Assembly (NCBI GenBank): GCA_051872335.1
Contig: JBJEDT010000045.1
Location: 1 to 64,000, forward strand
DNA from: SUG2458 sp051872335
GTDB lineage: Bacteria; Bacillota_I; Bacilli_A; RFN20; CAG-826
DNA: 64,000 nucleotides
Reading direction: 5' to 3'
How positions within the stretch are numbered: the first letter of the stretch is position 1; the number at the start of each line of letters is the position of its first letter. The position numbers and the translations under genes were made by a program. Below are positions 16,953-25,432 of the stretch, in pieces. The notes under the pieces were generated by a model. The model ran no database searches. It worked only from the letters and a program-made list of their open reading frames with translations, and was not told where the DNA came from.

Positions 16953-18278
16953 ATGCTTTTTTTAAAACGTATAGCTCCATATTTCTACTGTTTGCTGAGT
17001 TTTGCAGTTGTCATTATGATAGGGAGTGTAATTTTGTATCTTCCAATTTCATATGCTGACCACACTTCTCCAGACTTTGTAGATGCTTTATTTTTATCAG
17101 CATCCTCAGTTTGTGTAACTGGATTATCTCCATTTGCTGCTGGTCTAGATGTTACTTTAAGTTTATTTGGAAAAATAGCTCTTATGATTTTAATATCAAT
17201 CGGTGGTTTAGGCTTCATTACTATCTACTATTACATATTAACGATTTTAGGAGTAAAATTCGGATTCCAAGAAAAATTTCTCTTACGTCAATCATTCAAT
17301 TTTGAAAATTTTTCTGGACTATTTGCATTTATTAAAAAAATAATTATTATTACTTTTTCAATAGAAGTTGTGTTTAGTATTATTAATTGTTTTCTTTTTA
17401 TACCTATTTACGGATGGGGAAAAGGAATATTTATTTCAATATTCCATGCTGTATCAGCCTTTAATAATGCTGGGTTTGATTTATTCGGTAATGATAGTAT
17501 GATTCAATTTGCTCCTAATGTGGCAATCAATATTGTTACAATGATCTTAATCTTCCTTGGTGGTATTGGTTTTCCAGTAATTATTGAAATTCTTAATAAG
17601 AAATCATTAAAGAATTTGTCTGCATATACACGTATTGTTCTTACTTCAACGTTTATCTTAATTGTATTTGGTACCCTCGGTTTCAAATTAACAGAAGGAA
17701 ATAATATGACATGGTTGCAAGCTTTATTCCAAAGTATAACTTGTCGTACTGCTGGTTTTGCTACTTATGATCAAGCTAATTTATCATATGAAGGAGCAAA
17801 GCTTAGTCAAATGTTAATGCTTATTGGTGCTTCGCCACTTTCAACAGGTGGTGGTATAAAGACAACAACTATATTTACAATCTTCATTCTTATTGCTAGC
17901 TATCTTTCTAGAACACATCAAACGATAGCCTTTAATCGTAAAATATCACGTGAAACAATATCTAAATCAATTACATTGTTATTTGTTGCTATTATTCTTA
18001 TAAACATTGCTTTCACTAGTATTTGTATAATCGAAAGAAAATTTAATCCTGAAATCACTCACAGTAAAATATTATTTGAATGTTATAGTGCATTTGGAAC
18101 TGTTGGATTATCTCAAGGCATTACATCATCACTTGCAAGTGGAAGTAAAATTTTGTTAACTTTATTAATGTATATTGGACGTGTAGGTCCTATGACATTA
18201 ATTGCTATTATTACAAATGTAAAACAAGAACATGAAAGTCACATTGATTACGTTGAAGCTAATGTAATCATTGGTTAG
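16953..18278 (+). CDS. Potassium uptake membrane subunit, TrkH/KtrB family
   Basis: Ion-conducting subunit of a Trk/Ktr potassium transporter in the cytoplasmic membrane. It has 441 residues, the length of KtrB rather than the longer proteobacterial TrkH. Four pore-loop filters are visible: SVCVTGLSPF, FNNAGFDLFG, CRTAGFATYD and FGTVGLSQG, each with the conserved Gly. Membrane segments run throughout. The gene is one of only two on the plus strand and precedes its regulatory subunit by 12 bases. By family the pair would take up potassium, possibly with sodium coupling. Confidence 0.93.
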   Translation: MLFLKRIAPYFYCLLSFAVVIMIGSVILYLPISYADHTSPDFVDALFLSASSVCVTGLSPFAAGLDVTLSLFGKIALMILISIGGLGFITIYYYILTILGVKFGFQEKFLLRQSFNFENFSGLFAFIKKIIIITFSIEVVFSIINCFLFIPIYGWGKGIFISIFHAVSAFNNAGFDLFGNDSMIQFAPNVAINIVTMILIFLGGIGFPVIIEILNKKSLKNLSAYTRIVLTSTFILIVFGTLGFKLTEGNNMTWLQALFQSITCRTAGFATYDQANLSYEGAKLSQMLMLIGASPLSTGGGIKTTTIFTIFILIASYLSRTHQTIAFNRKISRETISKSITLLFVAIILINIAFTSICIIERKFNPEITHSKILFECYSAFGTVGLSQGITSSLASGSKILLTLLMYIGRVGPMTLIAIITNVKQEHESHIDYVEANVIIG

Positions 18279-18290
18279 GAGGAAAAGAAA

Positions 18291-18950
18291 ATGAAAAAGA
18301 AATCTATTGCTGTTATTGGCTTAGGCCAATTTGGTCTATCAATGGTTGAAGAACTTGTTAAACACGATGCTGATTTGTTAGTTATCGATAGTAATCCTGA
18401 TTTAGTAAAAAAAGTATCCTATCTTGTTCCTGCAGCTTTTGTTGCTGATGCAACAGACGAAAAAGCTTTACGTGAATTAGATATATCTAGAGTTGATAAT
18501 GCTATCGTTGCTTTTGGTAATAACATTCAAGCTACAATTCTTACGACAGTCATGTTAAAAGAATTAGGCGTTAAAAAGATTACTGTTCGTGTTGATGATG
18601 AAGAATACACTCCAATTATTAAACGTTTAGGAGCTGATGAAATTCTTTCTCCTCAACGAATGGCAGCAATATCTTTTGCTAACCGTTTAGAATCATCATC
18701 TTTCCTTGATTATTACTTAATCAGTGAATCATTCTCAGCGATTAAAATTTCTGTTAGTTCTTCATTCGAAAAACAATTACTTTCTGAAATTGATCCACGT
18801 AATAAATTCGATTGTAACATTATCCTTATTACTAGAGATAATAAAACTTTTGCCCCAAAAGGTCATGACTTAATTCAAGCTAACGACATCATATTTGTTG
18901 TAGGTAAAAGTAAAGATATTGAAAAACTTGATAAATATTTAAACAAATAA
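18291..18950 (+). CDS. Potassium uptake regulatory subunit, TrkA/KtrA family
   Basis: Cytosolic gating subunit of the Trk/Ktr system. It has 219 residues: an N-terminal RCK_N Rossmann domain (IAVIGLGQFGLSMVEEL, then LVIDSNPDLV) and a C-terminal RCK_C domain from about residue 140 to the end (NDIIFVVGKSKDIEKL). A single RCK_N/RCK_C pair is the KtrA layout. ATP/ADP or NAD(H) binding to the Rossmann domain and c-di-AMP binding to RCK_C are known for the family. It shares an operon with the membrane subunit and is closed by a bidirectional terminator. Confidence 0.93.
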   Translation: MKKKSIAVIGLGQFGLSMVEELVKHDADLLVIDSNPDLVKKVSYLVPAAFVADATDEKALRELDISRVDNAIVAFGNNIQATILTTVMLKELGVKKITVRVDDEEYTPIIKRLGADEILSPQRMAAISFANRLESSSFLDYYLISESFSAIKISVSSSFEKQLLSEIDPRNKFDCNIILITRDNKTFAPKGHDLIQANDIIFVVGKSKDIEKLDKYLNK

Positions 18951-18980
18951 AAAGAAGGATTATTGCAATCCTTCTTTTTT
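18950..18980. terminator. Bidirectional terminator between trkA and nusG
   Basis: An 8-bp perfect stem, gaaggatt (18954-18961) and aatccttc (18967-18974), flanked by an A-run on the left and a T-run on the right, so it can terminate transcription from both sides. It lies between the convergent trkA (plus) and nusG (minus) genes; the nusG stop codon touches its right end. Confidence 0.88.
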
Positions 18981-19530
18981 AGATTTTATCAATATCACTA
19001 AATTCAATTTCAACTTTTGAAAGTCTACCAAAGAATAAAAGTTCAACTGTTACAACACCAGCTTCGGCATCGATATCTGTAATAGTTGCTTCTGTACCCA
19101 TAAATGATCCATTAAGAACTTTTACACGATCGCCAATTTCATAGCGTTTATACATATCTTCATCGACAATACCCATCATCTTTAGAACGGTTTCAATTTG
19201 TTCATGTGCAACTGGGAAAGGTTTTGCACCTTTACCAGAAGATCCAACAAATCCTGTAACATCTGGTGTATTACGAACCATATACCATGCTTCGTCTGTC
19301 ATAATCATTTCAATAAATACATAACCAGGGAATAAGTTAACCATCTTAGTTTTTCCTGTTGGCATACCATTTCTTAAAATTGGTTGTTCTTGCTCAGCAA
19401 CAATAATTCTAAAAATGTATGATTGTAAATTCATTGATTCAGCACGACGTTTTAAATTTTCTTGAACTCTTTTTTCACGGCCAGAATATGTGTTAACAAC
19501 ATACCAATTTTTTTCTGCTAATTTTTCCAT
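18979..19530 (-). CDS. nusG: Transcription termination/antitermination factor NusG
   Basis: RNA polymerase elongation factor. It has 183 residues: an NGN domain (NWYVVNTYSGREKRVQENL, NLFPGYVFIEM, WYMVRNTPDVTGFVG) and a C-terminal KOW domain (GDRVKVLNGSFMGTEATI) that contacts Rho, S10 or other partners. It follows secE by 19 bases, the universal secE-nusG pairing. Confidence 0.97.
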   Translation of the reverse strand: MEKLAEKNWYVVNTYSGREKRVQENLKRRAESMNLQSYIFRIIVAEQEQPILRNGMPTGKTKMVNLFPGYVFIEMIMTDEAWYMVRNTPDVTGFVGSSGKGAKPFPVAHEQIETVLKMMGIVDEDMYKRYEIGDRVKVLNGSFMGTEATITDIDAEAGVVTVELLFFGRLSKVEIEFSDIDKI

Positions 19531-19549
19531 TTTCTAATACCTCAAATCC

Positions 19550-19747
19550 TTAGAAATTCTTGAATGCTTCTTCTAGTAATGAAAGTAGTTTTGTTGAAAT
19601 AAAATCATCAAGAGCTAAAAAACCAGCAGCAACGATAACAACAACTAATACAACTGCTACGTTTTTCCATAATTCAGCGCCTTTAGGCCATCTTACTCTT
19701 TTACCTTCTTTTACAACACCTTTTAGGTAGTTTGAGAACTTACTCAT
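19550..19747 (-). CDS. secE: Preprotein translocase subunit SecE
   Basis: Essential SecYEG channel subunit, here the short Gram-positive form of 65 residues with a single membrane segment at about 29-49 (NVAVVLVVVIVAAGFLAL). The amphipathic segment KGVVKEGKRVRWPKGAELWK precedes it and contains the conserved RVRWP. Its AGGAGG ribosome site overlaps the rpmG stop codon (TAGGAGG). Confidence 0.95.
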   Translation of the reverse strand: MSKFSNYLKGVVKEGKRVRWPKGAELWKNVAVVLVVVIVAAGFLALDDFISTKLLSLLEEAFKNF

Positions 19748-19758
19748 ATCATTACCTC

Positions 19759-19908
19759 CTATTTGCTTTCTTTATGTAAAGTATGTTTATTACATTTTGG
19801 GCAAAACTTTTTTAATTCAAGACGAGTCCCGTTACCTTCTTTCTTTTTTGTAGTTGTATGGTTGCGGGATAAACATTCAGTGCATATTAAAATAACTTTT
19901 TCTCTCAT
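19759..19908 (-). CDS. rpmG: 50S ribosomal protein L33
   Basis: Small E-site ribosomal protein of 49 residues: MREKVILICTECLSRNHTTT, then a basic stretch, then KKFCPKCNKHTLHKESK. Two Cys pairs (CTEC and CPKC) mark the zinc-binding C+ form. It lies in the rpmG-secE-nusG order of Bacilli. The start ATG is at 19908 with a weak AGGATGG site upstream. Confidence 0.95.
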   Translation of the reverse strand: MREKVILICTECLSRNHTTTKKKEGNGTRLELKKFCPKCNKHTLHKESK

Positions 19909-19944
19909 TTTAATTTACCATCCTATTTAATATCTTGCTCTATA

Positions 19945-19973
19945 ACTTTAACACAATCAAATCAAATAGTAAA
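19945..19973 (-). promoter_or_regulatory. Promoter of rpmG-secE-nusG
   Basis: Minus-strand TTTACT (19968-19973) and TAAAGT (19945-19950) with a 17-base spacer and a TG one base before the -10. It lies 37 bases upstream of the rpmG ATG. Confidence 0.65.
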
Positions 19974-20008
19974 TAAATATTTTTAAAAACTAAATATATA
20001 CGATTTTT

Positions 20009-20605
20009 CTAAAGCATCTTATTTCTTAAAAGATGCTTTTTTATTTCTTTTCGCAAGCAATAAACTTTATTATCTATTGTTTTCAGTGGCACACCTAAAA
20101 AATTAGATATATCTTTATATGAATAGCCATCAATAATTAGATTTAATATTTTGTTCTGTTCGATAGTTAAATATTTCTTACTTATACTCAAAATATTTTC
20201 AACTAAATTACTAGTCGAATAATCTTTTTTAATATCTTCATTTGATTTAAAAACAATCTCATCATATGTATCTTCGTCATTACTCACTATTTGAATTGAC
20301 ATATGATACGTTTTACTAAAAAACTTTCGAATAAATGTAAAAACATGTCGATAAGTCACATTGTACCAGTAATTAAAAAAAGTTCCTTTTTGTACTTCGT
20401 AAGATTTAATTGCATAGTCTAAAGCAATTCTACTATCTTGAATTAATTCATCATAATCAAGATTTAATTTCTTATACTTTGAAAATAAAGGATTTACAAT
20501 CATTTTACATAAACTATCATAACGAAAAAAGAGGCATTGATAGGCCTCCTCATTATGACTTTTAATTAATGTTATTAATTCAATATCACTAATATCGTCT
20601 ATCAT
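20009..20605 (-). CDS. SigH-like RNA polymerase sigma factor
   Basis: Sigma-70 family protein of 198 residues with regions 2 and 4. Region 2 includes LITLIKSHNEEAYQCLFFRY, DYDELIQDSRIALDYAIKSY and FFNYWYNVTYRHVFTFIRK; region 4 includes LTIEQNKILNLIIDGYSYKD and the helix-turn-helix DISNFLGVPLKTIDNKVYCL. It sits exactly where sigH is found in B. subtilis (cysS-rlmB-sigH-rpmG-secE-nusG), so positional orthology with SigH is likely though the sequence is diverged. In other Firmicutes SigH controls early sporulation or competence; its role here is unknown. An inverted repeat overlaps its last codons. Confidence 0.85.
   Translation of the reverse strand: MIDDISDIELITLIKSHNEEAYQCLFFRYDSLCKMIVNPLFSKYKKLNLDYDELIQDSRIALDYAIKSYEVQKGTFFNYWYNVTYRHVFTFIRKFFSKTYHMSIQIVSNDEDTYDEIVFKSNEDIKKDYSTSNLVENILSISKKYLTIEQNKILNLIIDGYSYKDISNFLGVPLKTIDNKVYCLRKEIKKHLLRNKML
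20012..20045. repeat. Inverted repeat overlapping the 3' end of the sigma factor gene
   Basis: Perfect stem aagcatctt / aagatgctt around the sigma gene's last codons and stop. The T-run follows on the plus strand, not the minus strand, so as a terminator it would face rightwards, where no plus-strand gene ends nearby. On the sigma mRNA it would form a 3' stem that could protect or attenuate the message before rpmG. Confidence 0.6.
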
Positions 20606-20613
20606 AAGTTCTC

Positions 20614-21333
20614 CTATAAGAAACGTTTATAGTGAATTGTTGATAAGTAAATTGCACATGCAACTGAAGCATTCAAAGAATTAACATGTCCTACCATATT
20701 AATCTTGGTAATGTAATCACTGTTTTCAAGTATTAAACGACTAATTCCTTCTCCTTCCGATCCAACAACTAATACTGTTGGGAATTTATAATCAATGTCA
20801 TTTAAGTCCATCTTAGCACTACCATCGCTACTAACTACCCAATAACCATTCTTTTTGAGTTCATTAATAGTTTGAGTTAAATTAGTTACTTGACAAACAG
20901 GAACATAATCAATTGCACCAGTAGAAACTTTAGCTACAGTAGCATTTAATGGAGCTTGTCCATGCTTTTTAACAATGATACCATCTGCCCCAAATGCATC
21001 AGCACTTCTTAAAATAGCTCCCAAATTGTGTGGATCATTTATTCCATCAAGCATAATGATTAATGGATATTCTTTTTTCTTAGCTTTATTAATTAGTTCG
21101 TTAAGTCCTATATAAGAATAATCATCGATTTCAGCAATTACACCTTGATGATTTCCACCTTTTACAAGTTTTGATAATTCATTTGAACTTTTAAAAGAAT
21201 AAGGAACATTATTTTTTTTAATTAAAGCTAACATTTTACTATCAGAAAAATTAGACTGTAGAAAAAGTTTTTTTACTTTTGATTCTTCTAGAGCACTATA
21301 AACAGTATTCTTTCCATAAATCAATTGTGCCAT
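20614..21333 (-). CDS. rlmB: 23S rRNA (guanosine-2'-O)-methyltransferase RlmB (SpoU family)
   Basis: SAM-dependent knotted (SPOUT) methyltransferase that 2'-O-methylates 23S rRNA; the target in E. coli is G2251. It has 239 residues: an N-terminal RNA-binding L30-like domain (YGKNTVYSALEE) and the catalytic trefoil-knot domain with LDGINDPHNLGAILRSADAF, VVGSEGEGISRLI and VNSLNASVACAIYLS. It precedes the sigma factor gene by 8 bases, as yacO precedes sigH (with yacP between) in B. subtilis; no yacP is present here. Confidence 0.92.
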   Translation of the reverse strand: MAQLIYGKNTVYSALEESKVKKLFLQSNFSDSKMLALIKKNNVPYSFKSSNELSKLVKGGNHQGVIAEIDDYSYIGLNELINKAKKKEYPLIIMLDGINDPHNLGAILRSADAFGADGIIVKKHGQAPLNATVAKVSTGAIDYVPVCQVTNLTQTINELKKNGYWVVSSDGSAKMDLNDIDYKFPTVLVVGSEGEGISRLILENSDYITKINMVGHVNSLNASVACAIYLSTIHYKRFL

Positions 21334-21370
21334 AAATTATTCTCCTTCCAGTCTCAAATTAGTCTCAATT

Positions 21371-22150
21371 TTAATTTTGTTTTTTATGTCCACCAATTAC
21401 TTTAATTTCAAATGGATTAGTAGAGTTGCGTAAATCTTCTGCAAATGCCGCAGCAACTGGAGAAGAAATTTCTAAAAATGATACAACAATACGCAAAGCT
21501 GGTTGTCCTTTATAGACAATAACTTGGGATTGAATATCTTTAACATCTACACGATATTCATTTGCTAAAAGTAATACATGTCTTAATATAGGTTTATCTT
21601 GTTCGACAACAAGAATTAATTTTGGTCTTCTTCTTGTTGCTAAATTTTCAATTTTTCTTAAAGAAATTAAAGTAATCAACGAAATGATTGTTGTAATGGT
21701 AGCTATTGTAAATCTACCTGCACCACAAGCTAAACCAATAGCCATTACAAGCCATAAAGTAGTAGCAGTAGTCAAACCTTTAATATCTGTTCCGGTTTTA
21801 ATAATAGCACCAGCACCCAAGAAACCAATACCTGAAACAACTTGAGCTGCTAATCTTGCTGGATCTCTTCCACTACTCAATGTTCCATCCGTGTTTACTT
21901 GTCCAAAACCATATATGGAAATAATCATAACAAGAGCTGAACCAACAGCAACAAGAATGTGAGTCCTTAAACCAGCTGAATGTCCATGATATTCTCTTTC
22001 AAAACCTATAATACCTGAAAATAGAACAGTTAAAAGTAAACTTAAAAAGATCAATAATAAGTTTCCCCATGCACCTAATTCATTAAGCCATGAGATTAAA
22101 TACTCATCTACCGTTTTTAATTCTGTTGCTAAAACAGTGGTTAATTCCAT
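21371..22150 (-). CDS. MgtC/SapB family membrane protein
   Basis: Membrane protein of 259 residues with about five hydrophobic helices in the first 165 residues. The family signature is clear: SGIIGFEREYHGHSAGLRTH, LVAVGSALVMIISIYGF, DPARLAAQVVSGIGFLGAGA and KGLTTATTLWLVMAIGLACG. A soluble ACT-like tail follows (about residues 175-255). MgtC relatives affect magnesium homeostasis and, in pathogens, ATP synthase; the many non-pathogenic homologues are of uncertain function. It is inserted between cysS and rlmB, a place taken by mrnC in B. subtilis, and is probably co-transcribed with cysS (12-base gap). Confidence 0.9.
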   Translation of the reverse strand: MELTTVLATELKTVDEYLISWLNELGAWGNLLLIFLSLLLTVLFSGIIGFEREYHGHSAGLRTHILVAVGSALVMIISIYGFGQVNTDGTLSSGRDPARLAAQVVSGIGFLGAGAIIKTGTDIKGLTTATTLWLVMAIGLACGAGRFTIATITTIISLITLISLRKIENLATRRRPKLILVVEQDKPILRHVLLLANEYRVDVKDIQSQVIVYKGQPALRIVVSFLEISSPVAAAFAEDLRNSTNPFEIKVIGGHKKQN

Positions 22151-22162
22151 TTTATTACCTCC

Positions 22163-23503
22163 TTATAAAATATTTCTTTCGATTAATAATTTTCTTAAAT
22201 TATCACTTTTTTCAAAATCTTTTGAAGCTTTTGCTTCGTTATATTCATTATACAATTTTTTATCATCTTCAGATAATAAAATGTAATCTAGATTTAATCC
22301 TAATATATATAGCATGTCTTTTAATTCTAAAAATTTCTCATATCCTAGGTTAACATCAAATTCACGTGTTCTTAAAATTTGATTAACTTCTTTAACAACC
22401 GAAAATACTTGAGTTAAAGCATTTGATGTATTTAAATCATCTGCAAGAGCATCTAAAAATAAATGTATGTCTTTTGCTTTTTCATCTTTATTTAAATCAA
22501 CATCTAATAATTGTAATTTTACAGCAAGTTGTTTTAAAGCCATTTGAATCTTATTTAATTCTTTTTCATTACTTGCTAACATTTCATCAGTAAAATTAAC
22601 TGGAGCACGATAGTGTGTCGAGAGTAACAATAATCTAACAGGCATACCACCAAACTTTTTTATTGCTTCATGAGCAGTACATACATTACCTAAAGATTTG
22701 GACATCTTTTGATTATTAATATTGATAAAGCCATTGTGCATCCAAACATTTGCAATTGCATTTCCTTTATAAGCTCTTTGTTGAGCAATTTCGTTTTCAT
22801 GGTGAGGGAATTTTAAATCAAATCCACCACCGTGAATATCAATATGTCCTTCATCAAATAATGAATTAATCATAACTACACATTCTGTATGCCAACCTGG
22901 TCTACCTAATGACCAAGGTGAATCCCATTTAATACCAACATCAGTTTTCTTCCATAATGTAAAATCTAAAGGACTTTCTTTTTTAGAATTTTCATCTATA
23001 CGAGCTCCTACTAACAAATCATCAATTTTTGTGTTAGAAAGCATTCCATATTCATCGATTTTATTTACTCTAAAATATACATCGCCATCAATAACATATG
23101 CTGCTTCTTTTTTTACAAGTTCATCAATAAAAGATATAATTTGATTCATATATTGAGTAACACGTGGTGTGACATCAGGTTTTTTTGAGTTTATATTCTT
23201 TAAATCTTTCTCAAATTCTTCAATATAAAAATTAGTAATTTCACTTTCTGATTTTCCAGTTTCTTGAGCTTTCTTAATAATTTTATCATCAACATCAGTA
23301 TAATTACTTACATATGTGACTTTGTAGCCTATATATTGTAAAAAACGATGTAATACATCAAAAACAACGACAGGTCTTAAATTACCTACATGAACATAAT
23401 CATAAACAGTTGGTCCACAAACATACATCGAAACCTCATTTTCTTTGATAGGTTTAAATGTTTCTAATTGATTTGTTAAACTATTCCATAATTTAATATC
23501 CAT
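22163..23503 (-). CDS. cysS: Cysteinyl-tRNA synthetase
   Basis: Class I aminoacyl-tRNA synthetase, 446 residues. The HIGH-like motif is YDYVHVGNLRP preceded by the zinc ligand in MYVCGPTVYD; other zinc ligands are in GRPGWHTECVVM and KFPHHENEIAQ; the KMSKS motif is KMSKSLGN. It heads the run cysS-mgtC-rlmB-sigma. The leader of roughly 25 bases is too short for a T-box. Confidence 0.97.
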   Translation of the reverse strand: MDIKLWNSLTNQLETFKPIKENEVSMYVCGPTVYDYVHVGNLRPVVVFDVLHRFLQYIGYKVTYVSNYTDVDDKIIKKAQETGKSESEITNFYIEEFEKDLKNINSKKPDVTPRVTQYMNQIISFIDELVKKEAAYVIDGDVYFRVNKIDEYGMLSNTKIDDLLVGARIDENSKKESPLDFTLWKKTDVGIKWDSPWSLGRPGWHTECVVMINSLFDEGHIDIHGGGFDLKFPHHENEIAQQRAYKGNAIANVWMHNGFININNQKMSKSLGNVCTAHEAIKKFGGMPVRLLLLSTHYRAPVNFTDEMLASNEKELNKIQMALKQLAVKLQLLDVDLNKDEKAKDIHLFLDALADDLNTSNALTQVFSVVKEVNQILRTREFDVNLGYEKFLELKDMLYILGLNLDYILLSEDDKKLYNEYNEAKASKDFEKSDNLRKLLIERNIL

Positions 23504-23530
23504 ATTTTTAACCTCCGTGTCTAGATAATA

Positions 23531-23536
23531 ATTATA
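23531..23536 (-). promoter_or_regulatory. Probable -10 element of the cysS promoter
   Basis: A perfect TATAAT on the minus strand, preceded by TGTGA, 28 bases upstream of the cysS start. No convincing -35 is visible at 16-18 bases, so only the -10 is reported. Confidence 0.45.
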
Positions 23537-23576
23537 TCACAATATTAATGAATATTGATAAAGAATTTAACATATG

Positions 23577-24953
23577 CTAATTATTCTTATCATTTTGTTC
23601 AATTATAATTTTAGCTGCTTTAATTCCATCCCTAATAGCATGAACCACCGTATTAGGACCAGTTATTAAGTCTCCACCTGCATAAATATTTTCTTTTGAT
23701 GTTTTTAATACATCATCAACAATAACCGTTTTTTTCTTAGAATAAGTTACACCAATGTTTTTTAAAACATCCTCATCTTGAGAACTACCTATAGCATAAA
23801 TTAATAAATCACAAGGCATTTCAAACTCGCTACCTTCAATTGCAACTGGTTTTCTTCGACCACTACTATCAAGTTCACCTAATTGATTTTTATTACATAT
23901 AATTGATTCAATATGATCCTTTCCATTAATAATAACAGGATTAGTTAAATAATTGATTTTTACACCTTCATTAATTGCATCTTGAATCTCATTATGTCTT
24001 GCAGGCATTTCTTCAAAACTTCGGCGATATACAATATTAACATTAGCTCCATGTCTTAAAGCAACGCGACTTACATCCATTGCAACATTACCTCCACCAA
24101 CAACAACTACATTTTTAGCATTAGTAATTTTTTTAAAACAGTCTTCATCTTTATAGAATTCGCTTTTGTTGAGATACAAAAGATATTTATTTGAAGTAAT
24201 AACACCTTCTATATCTTCATTTTCTAATCCCATGGTGTTTGTTACATCGGCACCTATTGCTAAATATACATAATCATATTTCTCTTCAATTTCTTTAAAA
24301 TCTATCTCGACACCTACTTTGGTATTTAATATAAAATGAACTCCTTTGGATCTTAAAAAATTGATTTTATGCCGTATATATGATTTATCTAATCTAAAAT
24401 CAGGAATTCCATATTCCATTAATCCTCCAGCAAATGGTAATGCATCATAAACATCGACACTAAAGCCAACTAAAGCTAATTTTTCGGCACAGGAAAGACC
24501 ACTAGGTCCAGCTCCAATTATAGCCACGCTTTTACCATTATGAGGAATCAAGTTCAATGTTGTTGGAATCTTATCATAAGCATTATCACATACAAAACGT
24601 TCAAGCATTCCTATAGCAACACTTTCACCATTTTTCCCACGTGTACAATTCTTTTCACATTGCTCTTGTTGATTACATACTCGTGAACAAACAAAAGGAA
24701 AAGGACTTGTTCTATTTATAATGCTAATTGCTTCTACTAGGTCATCTTTTTTTATAGCATCGATAAAAGCAGGAATATCATTATGAAGTGGACAACCTTC
24801 TTGACAAGGTTTATTTTTACAATTTAAGCATCGATTTGCTTCATAAATTGCTTCTTCTTTAGAATAACCGATGATAACTTCATCATTATTATGAATTCGG
24901 CTTTCCTTATCTAATTCTTTAATTTCAGTCTTTGTTTTAGCTAAATTAATCAT
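23577..24953 (-). CDS. GltD-like NAD(P)H-dependent flavoprotein (glutamate synthase small subunit type)
   Basis: FAD- and NAD(P)H-binding protein of 458 residues with two N-terminal 4Fe-4S clusters. Cys-rich segments: ANRCLNCKNKPCQEGCPLHN and FVCSRVCNQQEQCEKNCTRG. FAD-binding fold: SVAIIGAGPSGLSCAEKLAL (about residue 142), then LPFAGGLMEYGIPDFRL. NAD(P)-binding fold: NVVVVGGGNVAMDVSRVALR (about residue 284). The C-terminal FAD segment is NIYAGGDLITGPNTVVHAIR. The family includes GltD, the homotetrameric GltA type, NfnB and PreT. No large glutamate synthase subunit or other partner is nearby, so the electron acceptor is unknown. It stands alone between rplQ and cysS. Confidence 0.85.
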   Translation of the reverse strand: MINLAKTKTEIKELDKESRIHNNDEVIIGYSKEEAIYEANRCLNCKNKPCQEGCPLHNDIPAFIDAIKKDDLVEAISIINRTSPFPFVCSRVCNQQEQCEKNCTRGKNGESVAIGMLERFVCDNAYDKIPTTLNLIPHNGKSVAIIGAGPSGLSCAEKLALVGFSVDVYDALPFAGGLMEYGIPDFRLDKSYIRHKINFLRSKGVHFILNTKVGVEIDFKEIEEKYDYVYLAIGADVTNTMGLENEDIEGVITSNKYLLYLNKSEFYKDEDCFKKITNAKNVVVVGGGNVAMDVSRVALRHGANVNIVYRRSFEEMPARHNEIQDAINEGVKINYLTNPVIINGKDHIESIICNKNQLGELDSSGRRKPVAIEGSEFEMPCDLLIYAIGSSQDEDVLKNIGVTYSKKKTVIVDDVLKTSKENIYAGGDLITGPNTVVHAIRDGIKAAKIIIEQNDKNN

Positions 24954-24984
24954 ATGTTTTCCTCTTTATCTAGTATAACAAAAA

Positions 24985-25010
24985 AAGCATCCATATAGGA
25001 TGCTTAATTT
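24985..25010 (-). terminator. Terminator after rplQ, end of the ribosomal super-operon
   Basis: Perfect 8-bp stem aagcatcc (24985-24992) and ggatgctt (24998-25005), 5-base loop, followed on the minus strand by a run of seven T. It lies 11 bases after the rplQ stop codon and 30 bases before the GltD-like gene. Confidence 0.92.
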
Positions 25011-25015
25011 AATTT

Positions 25016-25420
25016 TTACTTAACGTATTCAACGATAGCCATTGGTGCATTATCACCTAAACGATTTTGTAATTTTAAAATACGTGTATAACCACCGTTA
25101 CGTTCTTGGTATCTAGGACCTATTTCAGCAAATAATTTGTCTAATGCAAGTGTACCTTTAGCTTCATCTACAACGAAGTTACGTAATACAGCTGCAGCTA
25201 AACGTCTTGAGTGTAAATCACCTTTTTTAGCCCATGTGACTAATTTGTCAGATAATTTAACTAAATCTTTAGCAACACCTGCTGTTACTGTAACACGTTC
25301 AGAAACGACTAATTGAGTAACAACATTGCGAAGCATATTTTCGTATTTACTTTTTGTGTAAGCAGCTTTAAATCTTACACCAGTTTTACCATGAACATTT
25401 TTACGACCTTGTGCTGGCAT
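25016..25420 (-). CDS. rplQ: 50S ribosomal protein L17
   Basis: Assembly-associated protein at the peptide exit side of the 50S. It has 134 residues including MLRNVVTQLVVSERVTVTAG, the central LSDKLVTWAKKGDLHSRRLA and the C-terminal RYQERNGGYTRILKLQNRLG. It is the last gene of the alpha operon and is closed by a strong terminator. Confidence 0.97.
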   Translation of the reverse strand: MPAQGRKNVHGKTGVRFKAAYTKSKYENMLRNVVTQLVVSERVTVTAGVAKDLVKLSDKLVTWAKKGDLHSRRLAAAVLRNFVVDEAKGTLALDKLFAEIGPRYQERNGGYTRILKLQNRLGDNAPMAIVEYVK

Positions 25421-25432
25421 TTTTATTTCCTC

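Noticed and set aside
22090..22353. Plus-strand 87-codon frame opposite the start of mgtC and the end of cysS
   Set aside because: It is an AT-rich shadow frame with no ribosome site, and both minus-strand genes are well supported.
23504..23576. Possible T-box upstream of cysS
   Set aside because: Only 73 bases are available and no stem I or T-box sequence is visible.
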